A stretch of 30,988 nt of DNA from NCBI GenBank assembly GCA_034698045.1, contig JAQGAU010000328.1, positions 1 through 30,988 on the forward strand, given 5' to 3'. Origin of the DNA: Paramacrobiotus richtersi (lineage: Eukaryota; Tardigrada; Eutardigrada; Parachela; Macrobiotidae). A model generated the notes under the pieces. It was not told where the DNA came from, made no database searches, and saw nothing but the letters and a program-made list of their open reading frames with translations. The position numbers were made by a program, and so were the translations under genes. Below, piece by piece: positions 22,417-30,988 of this stretch (the stretch's first letter is position 1; every line of letters begins with the position of its first letter).

Positions 22417-24184
22417 GTAGTTCTAGTTCTCGTTGATACAGTAGTTGACGTTAGTTAATACCGCGTACAACTCGCGACCAAGTAAAATCCATGGTACCAC
22501 AAGACACCTTGCCACTGCAGGGGTGAAATATAAAAATTGTACATTGCCAGATACGGTGCGGTGCAATTCTATCCGTTAATGCGCGCAACAGTTGTTAGAT
22601 ATATCTGACACGTTTAAACAAACACATCATATTCCAATTCCAAGTTAATCTCTTTGGACAATAATGACATGCAATTACCTGAGAATGCCTGACATAGTCA
22701 TATGACGATAATTTTGAATCGGCTCTTGTTGATAGTTCGCTTGTACATATAATTGTTAGAATACATTTGGAAACTTTGAAGTTCGTTCAGAAACCGCACT
22801 GACGGCTGGCTCAAACTGGCCGACTGAAGCGAAGCGCAGGTCATTTGCATTCAATGAGAATGGGATTTTTATTCGCTCGTCGTTCATGGTACCGGAAGTA
22901 TTGTACAACAGCTCTGTAGTACAGGGTGCGCTTAATGTGTTTAACAAATAGGGGCTTGTTGTTCGCCCCGTCAGGTACTGTACCAAAAGTATGGGCAACA
23001 AAACAATCCTAACCGTTCCTGTACCGCTGGGGCAACTTCTAGGCATGACAGGGATAAACAATTCGCTACAAAATACTTCCCGACAGCTAATTCATGTCGA
23101 ACCCGGGTGTTTGATCGTAAAAAAGTGTCTGCTTTCTTTTTCGTCTAAAGTACGAACGACTCTGACCATTGGATACTGCATTAGGGCTGGGGCAAATTTA
23201 AGACAGGTTTTGACCGGAAGTTCTTTGGATGCGATTAACTCTGCTGCATGGCAAGTACCAAACAAATCCTGCATTCGTTTTGGGCCTCATAGTTTCTTTT
23301 ACAGGATTGTAGTAAACAGGAGAAGTAGATCGTATGCGATGAATTTAGGCGATGTAGGATCACTAGAAACATCAAGGCAAAAATCCTAATGCTTCCGGTA
23401 CACTTTGTGGAAAAGTGCTTTTTATACTGCGCAAACAACGGCCAAATCCCTGTTCTAGCTGCAAAGGTGTCAGCACGTTCCCTGTATGAGAACGAGAGTA
23501 GGCTAAAAGTTGCCCCAATGGTATTCCGATGGATTAGATCATAAAGTGCGTGGTACGGGAGCGGTTAATTAATGGAAGCGGCCTCTACACAGAACAAATA
23601 CAGATGTTTCCTCCAGTCGTCACAGTAGCGAAATAATTTCGCAAAAATGAGTGTTCCTAAATTCTAATGCTCGCTTCGGTGCACTAGTGCCCGCAAAAGC
23701 CAGTGCACTTTCCTGTTCTGTATAGTCGCCATTTGAGCGCACGCTGAGCCACATACGCTGAGCCACATACGCGACCGGAAATGAGTATCCTGATAGCACC
23801 ATATACTGTATACTTAACTTTTCGAGACTTCTGAGTCAGGAGTCAGTTCTGATTGTAGTCCTCAACAACAAGCCATCGCCTGCACGAACAGGTAAAAGCA
23901 TTTCGACTGCTTTCGGCCATCGTTTCGCGTTTGAAACTAACTATGTAGTGTGTAATTCTAATTGTTAACGCCCATCGTCGGTATGCTCATCGCTCGCAAA
24001 ACAAGTAAATATATGTGAGCGGAGCTGACACTCCGATGCCCAGCGTGGTCGCCGGCTAAATTGCCAAGGAATCTTAAACACTTAGCCGAACACGGCAGCT
24101 TTACTAGATCCATAAATTCAAACGATGCAGGGGATCGCTCAGAGAAACACTTACTGGCTTCCTAGAGCACCACAATCGACTTCA
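22417..24184. other. Divergent region between the ATPase and KDZ-like transposase genes
   Basis: About 1.8 kb separates the two divergent genes and should hold both promoters and perhaps unseen first exons. A minus-strand frame at 22890-22770 (MNDERIKIPFSLNANDLRFA…) looks mildly protein-like but has no good splice donor. A plus-strand CACGAACAG|GTAAAA donor occurs near 23892. A 14-bp unit, ACGCTGAGCCACAT, is repeated twice at 23741-23768. No gene is called. Confidence 0.4.
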
Positions 24185-27100
24185 ATGATACAACCGCTTT
24201 CAGATTCATCCTCATCACTCCGGACTAAAGCTCGAACTCCGGACTAACGCTGTTCAGCAACAAATAGGTCTTTGGCAACTAACTTTGTCTGTACGCTCGA
24301 GAATCAACGTCGCGAAATGGGATCGACAGACCCGGCAATGGTTTTCGAAAACCTGGAGAGTAATTCCCGCGAAGGGGCAGCGTATCTCGCATTGAAATAT
24401 GGACTGCACAACCTCGAAAAACTTAAGGCCTGCACTGCAGCAGTTCCCAAAACACTACCTCAGAACCGACGCTTACAGGTACGTGACTCTATGTACCGTG
24501 TGAAAATAATTTTCAGTCTTTCGATTTTACACGTAATAAGTGTCACGTGTAAAGTATATGACATTTGGCTTCTACAAATCGCCAGCAATCATGACTGCTA
24601 GCGCGTACGTACGAAATAGCAGTTTTACATTTGTAAATAATAAGAATTAAATCTTATTTACAAAGCGGATATTCCGCATTATGGTCGAGAAGTATATACA
24701 TATATGCTGCTGTCAAAATCGAAGTCTGTATCCAATGTTTATGAATCGGACGTCAAGAAATGCGCATAAACATGACGCTGATTCTGATCCGATTTTGGCC
24801 GGAATTTATTGCTGTAAATTGTAAGATCAACCTTAAAATTTTTCAACTGAGGCTGCAATAGACTTCGGTCAAATCGAAGGTTTTAAGCAAAAATGTGTCA
24901 CTGTGTCTGGCAAAGCAGTCGATAACACACAATGTCATCCGTAAAATGCCTGTATTTTACAGCTGATCGCGCAGATGATGGATCTTCCACAAGCAACAAC
25001 CCGTTCCTTCCTCGATGATTTCACGCGCTTTGCACCCCAGTTCCTGGAGCAGAAGCCTTTTGAATGCGATGTACAAGTACTGTCGCCACCGGTTCGGCAT
25101 TGCTTGCATGGCTGCACCTATGTCAGCGGCAAAAACAAAGGGATGCCTCGAAACCTCGTATGGCATCGAAGACCAACAGAGGTAACTTCTGTCTACACTG
25201 AATCTGTCATCGAAGTTTGTATTGAGATTGTTAGTTTATGTGGGGACGTAAATTCTTCGAGCCGACCTGTTCCTGACGCAGTTTGCTTAAAGTGCAAAGT
25301 GACGTTGAAAACCATAATACACAGCCACCACAGTGCTGTGCTGTGTTCAAAATGCACGCGGCCGCAAGAGATGAGCAATCAGTTATTTATCAACTTGCGC
25401 AGTCTGTTCGTAAAGTGATCACTGCTTTCTGTGTCTAAGGTTACCATATTCTGTGGAGCCGAAATCGTCAAAAAAGGACTGGCGGTGACAATGCGATGTA
25501 CTGCATGCCAGTCGAGATATTCGTATTCGACCTACAGTGACCACCGTACTGATACGTACACGTTTTACGACTCAGAACGGGAGTATTTGGACGTGTCACA
25601 AGAAGTCTATGTTTGTCGCCTATTTGCGCAAGAATTAGTCAACCAAATGTATGAAATCAAAACGACTAGCCAACCACAACTGCTTGTTGCTTAATCGTTT
25701 CTTTCTTTCAGTTTGTTCAACCATGCAACATATGATGGATTGGCCGAAACAATGAGGCAGACTTACCAGTGGAACTCGTGTTGTATCGGTAATTTTCCTC
25801 AGTGCGCAGGTGCGCCAATATTTTGTATTAGCTACGTACTATCCACTAGCGCGCTTGTTAGCTTTCATGTGTGCACGAAACAACCACTATGTCCAGTTGT
25901 TTAAAGCGCTGTACCGACAACACTAAGCTCCCACCATTTACCAATGATTTTGCTCCTCCTAACAGATACAGAAGTAATCCATTTACAAAGTATCGTAAAA
26001 TGTTACAAAGTAGTACGATGAATTTATAGACACAGTAGTCATGGCGGAAATAAAAGCCACCTCTAGCATATGAGCCTCTCCATTGGGTCGTTCGAAAGTA
26101 TAGTAACCTTCTGAAAAATAGAAGCTTCGAGGCTTTTAACAAATGCCGCGCGCACAATATGCAGTACGTGCGTGCGAGCAAGAAAAGGCTAAACCATGAA
26201 TTCAAATTCAGGGTCGTATCTGTGGCATATGCGAAACACCGCATTTTGGTACTAGAAGATTAAGATTGTTTTTCTATTTTTCAAATTAATTTCGCATTTT
26301 TATTAGCGTTTATTTTTTCACTTTTGATTCGGTGTTTTTTTATTGCGTTTGTTCAGTTTTTTTCTCTCTCTATTTATTCAAAAATAATCAATTAATAATA
26401 GTGACCGACCGAATGATGGACGGCCATCAAAAACTGTTTGAGTTGAGTATAGAGGACCTTCGCTCCGCTTCGGTCGCTTATGCAGTGCTTGGGTGGTGAG
26501 TTTAAACAGTGAAACTTTGCTGATTAATGCTCCCGGATGGTGATGACCAGGAAGACATCTTCCTGCATTCTAGGAGTGCCTCTAGTTCTGCGACAAACGA
26601 AGCATTACGAACTTTCAGCTGGCATTGTATAATCCACTGTAGTCTGCCGCAGTTCGAAGGTCGGTAGAAGGAGGAACAACAAATTCAGCGGCTTAAAAAG
26701 ACCTACCTAACCCCTACAGATTGGTCCAAATCATTTATGATAAATTAAGATAAATCAATGGAAAAGCTTTATAAGTAGGAATTCTTAGCTCCGTAGATCA
26801 GCAATAAAATGAGCATAATATATTAATGCGATACGCTTCGCAGTGTGTATCTTTCGGTATGTGGCCGTCGTAGTGTAGTGGTTAACACGTGCAAGGGCCA
26901 CAAAGGGCGGCAAGGGCCGCAAGGGCCAAAACACCTTCAATGTGCCATAATATCAATCTTGAGTAAGTTTGTTTGCTTGTATATCAGGGATGATTATGAA
27001 GTGGACCGGAAATCCGCTAATCGTTCTCTTAAACATAGCAATAGTATGTTTCCGACTTGCCGAAATTGTAATCAGTCCGTTTTGGCAGTGTTCTCGAGGA

Positions 27101-30100
27101 AAACGGTAGCTGCAACGTTTATGCGGCTCGAGATCGAGTGTGACATCCGAGAGCAAGGCATACACCCCTATCATTTTCGAGGAAACGAAAGCATTCTGCA
27201 GTACCTTGGTTCACGAATGGACGACATCTTCTCGACAGTGTATCACCATGAGTGCACGGACGCTTGCTCTGTAAATCAATGCGGAAAGCTGTTTATCGTC
27301 GACGGATTGTGGAAGATCGTTTTCCGCCACTGCACTGCGCAAGTTACTGTAAGTGTTCTTCTTGTACCATTATCTCCAGGCGGCAGGGTTTAAAACGAAG
27401 TGAAAATTCTGCTGCAGATCCAGTGAAAATGGCTGCACAAACTGTAAAGCGTAGGAAACAGTGTTTCTAAATGCATTTAAAAGCAACCAAAGCCTGGAGC
27501 GATGTAATCTTAATGTAACTATCATAGTTACATTAAGGTTACATCGCTCCAGGCTTTGGTAGCTTTCAAATGCATTTAAAGATTGCATGATCACGTACAG
27601 AATAATAGTAGCGCTCCCCGTTTCTTCTATGTTTTTCTCTACTGCTCGGTTTAGACAGTGGCTCTTCGAAGCTGGCAGCTGTCAGTTCCACTGTAATGTT
27701 TAACTGAAGGTATCCATTTAAAAGTGACGGACCCTGCCCTTGTATGTTTGGGTCGCTTTGGTTCTGCGATTGTCGGTGATAACGGTTGGTTTTATTGACA
27801 GAACGTCGTGGAAAGTATCCCGCTTGTCAACTATCCGAACGTATGCACGAATGCTCCAGACGGAACGTCACTGCGTTGCACCAAGCATCGTTCGCTGGAT
27901 GCTGCTATCGCGGATGCTGAGGAAACGGGTATTCATATGACAGGTATCCGCTTATGGCAATGCTTTGCATACAAAGCACTTCTTCAAGGAGTAATTTTCA
28001 TGCAGGTGTTTCCCGCGCCCTCAGATCGAAAGCTCTTAAAGACGTCAATCAACTACTAGCCGGAGAAATCGATGAAGGATTGACAGATCCGAGCTGCAGA
28101 AAGTTTGACCCAAACGCATTGTGTGCGAAAAACAAAGGTCAAGATCGGGTCGGTCATTTGTACAGCCGCGGATACATGTTCCTCGTTGGTCCGACAGGCC
28201 ATATCTTCGCCTTTTCTCCGATTTACAGGTGAGTTCTTACACTCAGTGTTCATGAATTTGACCAGAGTCCTGACCCATAACTACTGTTGACACTCTGTTC
28301 AGATCACTCTAACCATCCAAAAAATAACCACAAATGATTTCGAAGCAGTGTTAAAAATTCTGAAACGTGCTACACAGTGTCCGTATGTGCTTGACTTATT
28401 TTCCTAGTTTGTACCATCCATCCTCACACAACGGCGAATAAGGTTCGCAAGGCTTCTCTCTAAGATTGGTTTTGTTTCAATTCAAAGCATTAGCTAGAAC
28501 TCTTTTCACAGTCCAGGATTCATACCGAACCACTCTATTAGTATTACGCAAGAAATGTTCCAGTGACGGTATGACTGGCGCGAGATGTACGTTATCACTT
28601 CACCTGAATGCAGTACCTGAGTACACTAGTTGCAGTACTTGCAGTGGTAGATAGATTATTGCATCTCATCATCCAGAGAGCCTCTGCTAAAGACAAATGG
28701 GGCAGCAGTACTGTAGTCGAGAACCAAAAACCGTACTTGCTTAAGAATATTCTCCTTATATTTGTGCTCCGTGTTGGCCTTTTCTACATATTCAAAACCT
28801 TTCTAACAGGTTGCAACTCCTTATCTGAGTTTGATGTCCTTGAAATTACGGCGTGTAAACAAATTTCACAGCAGTAGAATGGATCATGTGTTTGACAAAA
28901 TTAAAACAGATTCTTGAACAGCGAGGGTCGCTTGGTAATACTCGCATAGTTTTCCCCTCCCGTAGTGATTTCAAAGAGAACATTGATATTCAACTGGTGA
29001 TCTTAATCAGTAGTCATAATGGCTGCGTGCATGGGTTCATACTGCGGCACGGGTTTAGATTGCGCATGGGGTCCATATTGTTTATTTAGATTTCCATCGT
29101 ATATTTAGACACTTTTTCTCTCCTTAAAAAGCATAACAGAAATCTAAGTGTGCCACAATCCTAGAACAGCAATCAACAATCCGTGCAGTTTCAGTACAGC
29201 GTAAAACGGATGTTTTGATCAATTGACGTTCCCACGACTTCGGTGTCGAAAACAACTTCGACTCTTATCCATAAAATGCAGCTGTGGCTATTCAGATCGC
29301 ATGAAACCATCGCATAAAGCCCATATTCGACCCCTTGGTGCAGTTAACTTCTCTCCTGGTACACTGTGACGTTTTCTCCCTCTCGAAGCTTCGCGGTCTC
29401 AAATTCGTTAAAAGTAACGAATTCAGCGCCAGCTTCCATGGTCGAGGTCTTGCAAATGGGCGAACTTCCCGCTATGTGAATGCAGTCTGACTGAATAACG
29501 CTATCGCCCACTCCCAGAGGCCTTTGGTTCTGAATTAGCATCACCTGATAGTTAATCGCACAGGGCTGCTCCATGTCTTACTAATATTTCAAATACGTTA
29601 AATCTTCGTGCAGCTAGTAAAACGCGTGGTCAGCACTCGTTCACGCAGCCAGTGCCCATCTGTACCTGCGCACGCGGAACGAAGTAATCTAACCAACAGC
29701 CAACACGTTGGCCGTAGGCAACTATATATGTATGTATCTGTAGCTCATTAGCTGACTCCAATTTTTTCAGAGCGGAAAGCCTCGGACAGGTTTTCCTTTT
29801 TGTCATAAGCACTCTGTACCAGCTGTTACAGAGCGTGCCTGTGGACCAATGGTAACAAATTTTCATCTGCTATGATAACATTTGTCAACTAAATCGGCTG
29901 AAAGCTGCAAATGAAGCGCTTCCTCTAGAACCTCCGTTTGATATGATGTGGGCCCGAATATCGAAAATCATAGATGGCCTCCATATACAAAACCATAAGG
30001 ACCCGAACTGTCGAAAGGATTACCACCCAGACAAGTTTTTCGAGAATCATCCTGAAGCGAAAAGTCGGAACACGATGGCTGCGGAGCAAACATTTTCCTG

Positions 30101-30263
30101 GATAGCAAAGTTTCGCAAACAACTAAACGCTATGACCAAGGCCAGACAAATCTTTTTCATTCATCGGATGACAGTGCGTCGCAATCAGTACATATCCCGC
30201 TGCTTACGCGAAAATCGCCGTCCCGTTGGCGGTAGCGTGCGTGCTTTTGCTGATACTAAGTGA
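24185..30263 (+). CDS. KDZ-like (Kyakuja-Dileera-Zisupton type) transposase, eight exons, about 610-639 codons
   Basis: Exons are (24185 or 24272)-24478, 24963-25181, 25440-25648, 25712-25788, 27089-27348, 27802-27943, 28006-28228 and 29771-30263. All introns are GT-AG and all phases agree. Counting from 24272: a CxC-like cysteine module (HCLHGC near 110, CTACQSRYSY near 160), then CTDACSVNQC and FIVDGLWK with the first catalytic Asp near 309, CTNAPDG…CTKH, GHLYSRGYMFLVGP, CYDNIC with the second Asp near 481, DGLHIQNH…C, and NTMAAEQTFSW with the Glu near 551. This order matches animal KDZ-family proteins as I recall them. An in-frame TAA at 29853-29855, between DQW and QIFICYDN, would cut the protein before the second Asp. 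A possible earlier start, ATG at 24185 (MIQPLSDSSSS), is separated from the rest by a TAA at 24245. The copy is therefore probably inactive. Confidence 0.77.
26863..26890 (+). other. tRNA-5'-half-like fragment (possible SINE head relic)
   Basis: GGCCGTCGTAGTGTAGTGG followed by TTAACACGT closely resembles the first 28 bases of a eukaryotic tRNA of the Val/Asp type, including a good internal A box (TAGTGTAGTGG). No GGTTCGAATCC-like B box or acceptor-stem partner follows; instead there is a GCAAGGGC micro-repeat. It is therefore not a functional tRNA gene. Confidence 0.45.
26891..26928. repeat. GCAAGGGCC micro-repeat
   Basis: Units of roughly 9-10 bases (GCAAGGGCC, ACAAAGGGCG, GCAAGGGCC, GCAAGGGCC) follow one another directly after the tRNA-like fragment. 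Confidence 0.7.
27468..27578. repeat. 111-bp near-perfect palindrome in intron 5 of the KDZ-like gene
   Basis: Arms 27468-27522 and 27524-27578 are 55 bases each, with three mismatches and a one-base spacer. They contain ACCAAAGCCTGGAGCGATG and its inverse. The palindrome lies wholly in the 27349-27801 intron. No target-site duplication is apparent. Confidence 0.92.
28229..29022. other. First half of intron 7 of the KDZ-like gene
   Basis: The intron opens at the strong donor ATTTACAG|GTGAGT and ends at TTTTTTCAG before 29771. Open frames here are short and unrecognised. The second half is occupied by an interspersed repeat copy. Confidence 0.6.
29023..29677. repeat. Short interspersed non-autonomous element, copy 2
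   Basis: It aligns in the same orientation with 14491-15261 and shares CGTATATTTAGACA, GATCAATTGACG, ATTCGACCCCTTGGTGC, AACGAATTCAGCGCCAGC and CTGATAGTTAATCG. Left end CTGCGTGCATGGG and right end near CTGCGCACGCGG are inverted relatives. It is shorter than copy 1 and well diverged from it, so both look old. Confidence 0.75.
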
Positions 30264-30846
30264 AGGACAATTCTGGCGACCGTAGCGAGTTTTGTTACGT
30301 TCTTGCTTGTTTTACGTTGATGAATCAGTAAACATTCCAGTGTTTCAAAGTTATTGTGTCCTCTTACTTCATGCTTTGTGAGCAGCAGATGTTCGCCATG
30401 AACGCTCGCTAATGCTTCATGGTGCATTTCAGTGACAAACCATACCATAAGCCTCGAGGACGAAAACAAACTTCAGGTGAAGCCGGTTCCCTTACATAAA
30501 AATGATATGCGGTTAATACGAACAAGCAACAAGGTCCTTTCAGATTCGCTTTGACGTTGTACCCGTTATCCAGGAAAGAATCTTTTGAAACAGCAAGACG
30601 CCTTGTCCGATAATGACTTTCGAAAACAACGATCAGAGTTAGAGACTGTCACCAAAATATATGGAGCAAGGCCAGCTAGAATGAAGTATTTGGCTACAGC
30701 CCCATTCCCGACATCACACAATAACTAAAACAATGTACGTGGCAATGCGCAATTGTATGCAGAACAGCGTGCGAACTGCAGACCGATCCCCACCAGAAGC
30801 CACTTCGCGTTCGTAGTAGTAAACACGGCTCATTGACAGTATTGCA
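30264..30846. other. 3' flank of the KDZ-like gene and right subterminal region
   Basis: No gene is seen. Short frames on the minus strand are uninterpretable. This stretch would hold the transposase 3' end and the inner edge of the right terminal array. Confidence 0.45.
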
Positions 30847-30988
30847 GGCTGTTTCTCGCAAGGGCCAACTAGCAACATTGCCTGTCGCGGGTGTCGCGCT
30901 GATATAATGGTGTTGCGGGCGTCGCGGCTGTTTCTGGCAAGGGCCAACTAGCAACATTGCCTGTCGCGGGTGTCGCGCTGATATAATG
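30847..30988 (-). repeat. Right terminal array of the 79-bp repeat, inverted
   Basis: The reverse complement of this stretch contains about 1.8 copies of the 79-bp unit found at 1-143. The hallmark GGCCAACTAGCAACATTGC ends at 30881 and again at 30960, the same 79-bp spacing. Copies match the left array almost base for base. The array stops only because the window ends. Together the two arrays act as the inverted termini of the outer element. Confidence 0.88.

Larger units (their letters stand above)
25789..27088. other. Intron 4 of the KDZ-like gene (1.3 kb)
   Basis: It runs from donor ATCG|GTAATT to acceptor TTTTGGCAG and separates the N-terminal cysteine module from the catalytic half. A 128-codon minus-strand frame at 25858-26244 has no recognised motif. 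The stretch also contains a tRNA-like fragment at 26863-26890 and a GCAAGGGC-rich micro-repeat just after it. Confidence 0.6.
1..30988. mobile_element. Large KDZ-like DNA transposon, interrupted by a nested MULE; ends run past the window
   Basis: Arrays of the same 79-bp repeat stand in opposite orientation at the two window edges. Between them, outside the nested MULE, lie three genes: a KDZ-like transposase (plus), a P-loop ATPase (minus) and a PHD-finger protein (minus). Removing 3828-19609 and one target-site copy leaves about 15.2 kb, large for a cut-and-paste element. No capsid, packaging ATPase, DNA polymerase or retroviral enzyme is visible, so it is treated as a DNA transposon. The target-site duplication and exact ends cannot be seen because both arrays appear to continue outside. 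That the three genes form one element is inferred from the flanking inverted arrays; they could instead be two adjacent elements. Confidence 0.6.

Noticed and set aside
25182-25418. Continuation of the KDZ-like frame past 25181 as one long 147-codon ORF
   Set aside because: The frame happens to stay open, but a GAG|GTAACT donor and a CTTTCTGTGTCTAAG acceptor at 25440 join in phase 0 and restore the conserved cysteine module directly, so the stretch is intron.
26863-26935. Functional tRNA gene
   Set aside because: Only the 5' half matches; there is no anticodon arm, B box or closing acceptor stem.
24185-30263. Reassigned genetic code (TAA read as Gln)
   Set aside because: Two in-frame TAA codons fit Gln in the KDZ-like gene, but the 1,120-codon MULE gene in the same genome uses CAA/CAG for Gln and has no internal TAA or TAG. 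Decay of an older element is the simpler explanation.
1-30988. Polinton/Maverick or other capsid-bearing element, because of large size, inverted ends and a P-loop ATPase
   Set aside because: No protein-primed DNA polymerase, retroviral-type integrase, protease or capsid-like gene is visible. The transposase motifs are KDZ-like and MULE, and the ATPase motif order fits SF3 better than a packaging ATPase.

Overview
The window is eukaryotic, and most likely from an invertebrate animal. Coding capacity is split into many short exons with GT-AG introns whose phases agree, composition is moderately AT-rich, and every gene I can recognise belongs to a DNA transposon family. I see no bacterial operons, no rRNA and no convincing host gene. 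The species cannot be named from the sequence.

The layout is a nest of elements. (1) The outer element fills the window. It is bounded by short arrays of a 79-bp repeat in opposite orientation (1-143 and 30847-30988), which probably run beyond both window edges. Without its insertions, the visible part is about 15.2 kb. It carries three genes: a small PHD-finger protein (931-1256, minus), a P-loop ATPase resembling superfamily 3 helicases (20157-22416, minus, with probable 3' exons at 2096-3193), and a KDZ-like (Kyakuja-Dileera-Zisupton type) transposase (about 24185-30263, plus, eight exons). The ATPase and transposase genes are divergent, with about 1.8 kb between them. (2) A 15.78-kb Mutator-like element (MULE, 3828-19609) sits in an apparent intron of the ATPase gene. 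It has a perfect 9-bp target-site duplication, about 124-bp terminal inverted repeats with about four mismatches, and a nine-exon transposase gene (16105 to 6031, minus) that reads as an uninterrupted 1,120-residue DDE protein with SWIM and C-terminal cysteine modules. (3) Inside the MULE is a 915-bp non-autonomous Mutator-type element (16418-17332) with its own perfect 9-bp duplication. (4) Two diverged copies of one short interspersed repeat lie at 14491-15261 (MULE intron 1) and 29023-29677 (last intron of the KDZ gene). Two roughly 105-110 bp near-perfect palindromes also lie in introns, one in each transposase gene.

How the parts may work together is inference. The KDZ-like protein would cut and join the DNA. 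The ATPase could unwind or remodel it, or help copy it. The PHD protein could bring the complex to modified chromatin. The terminal 79-bp units are natural candidates for transposase binding. The MULE appears younger than its host: its transposase is open throughout, whereas the KDZ frame meets a stop in its last exon and possibly one near its start.

All exon joins were made by eye from splice signals, phase and motif continuity. RNA data or protein alignment would be needed to confirm them.
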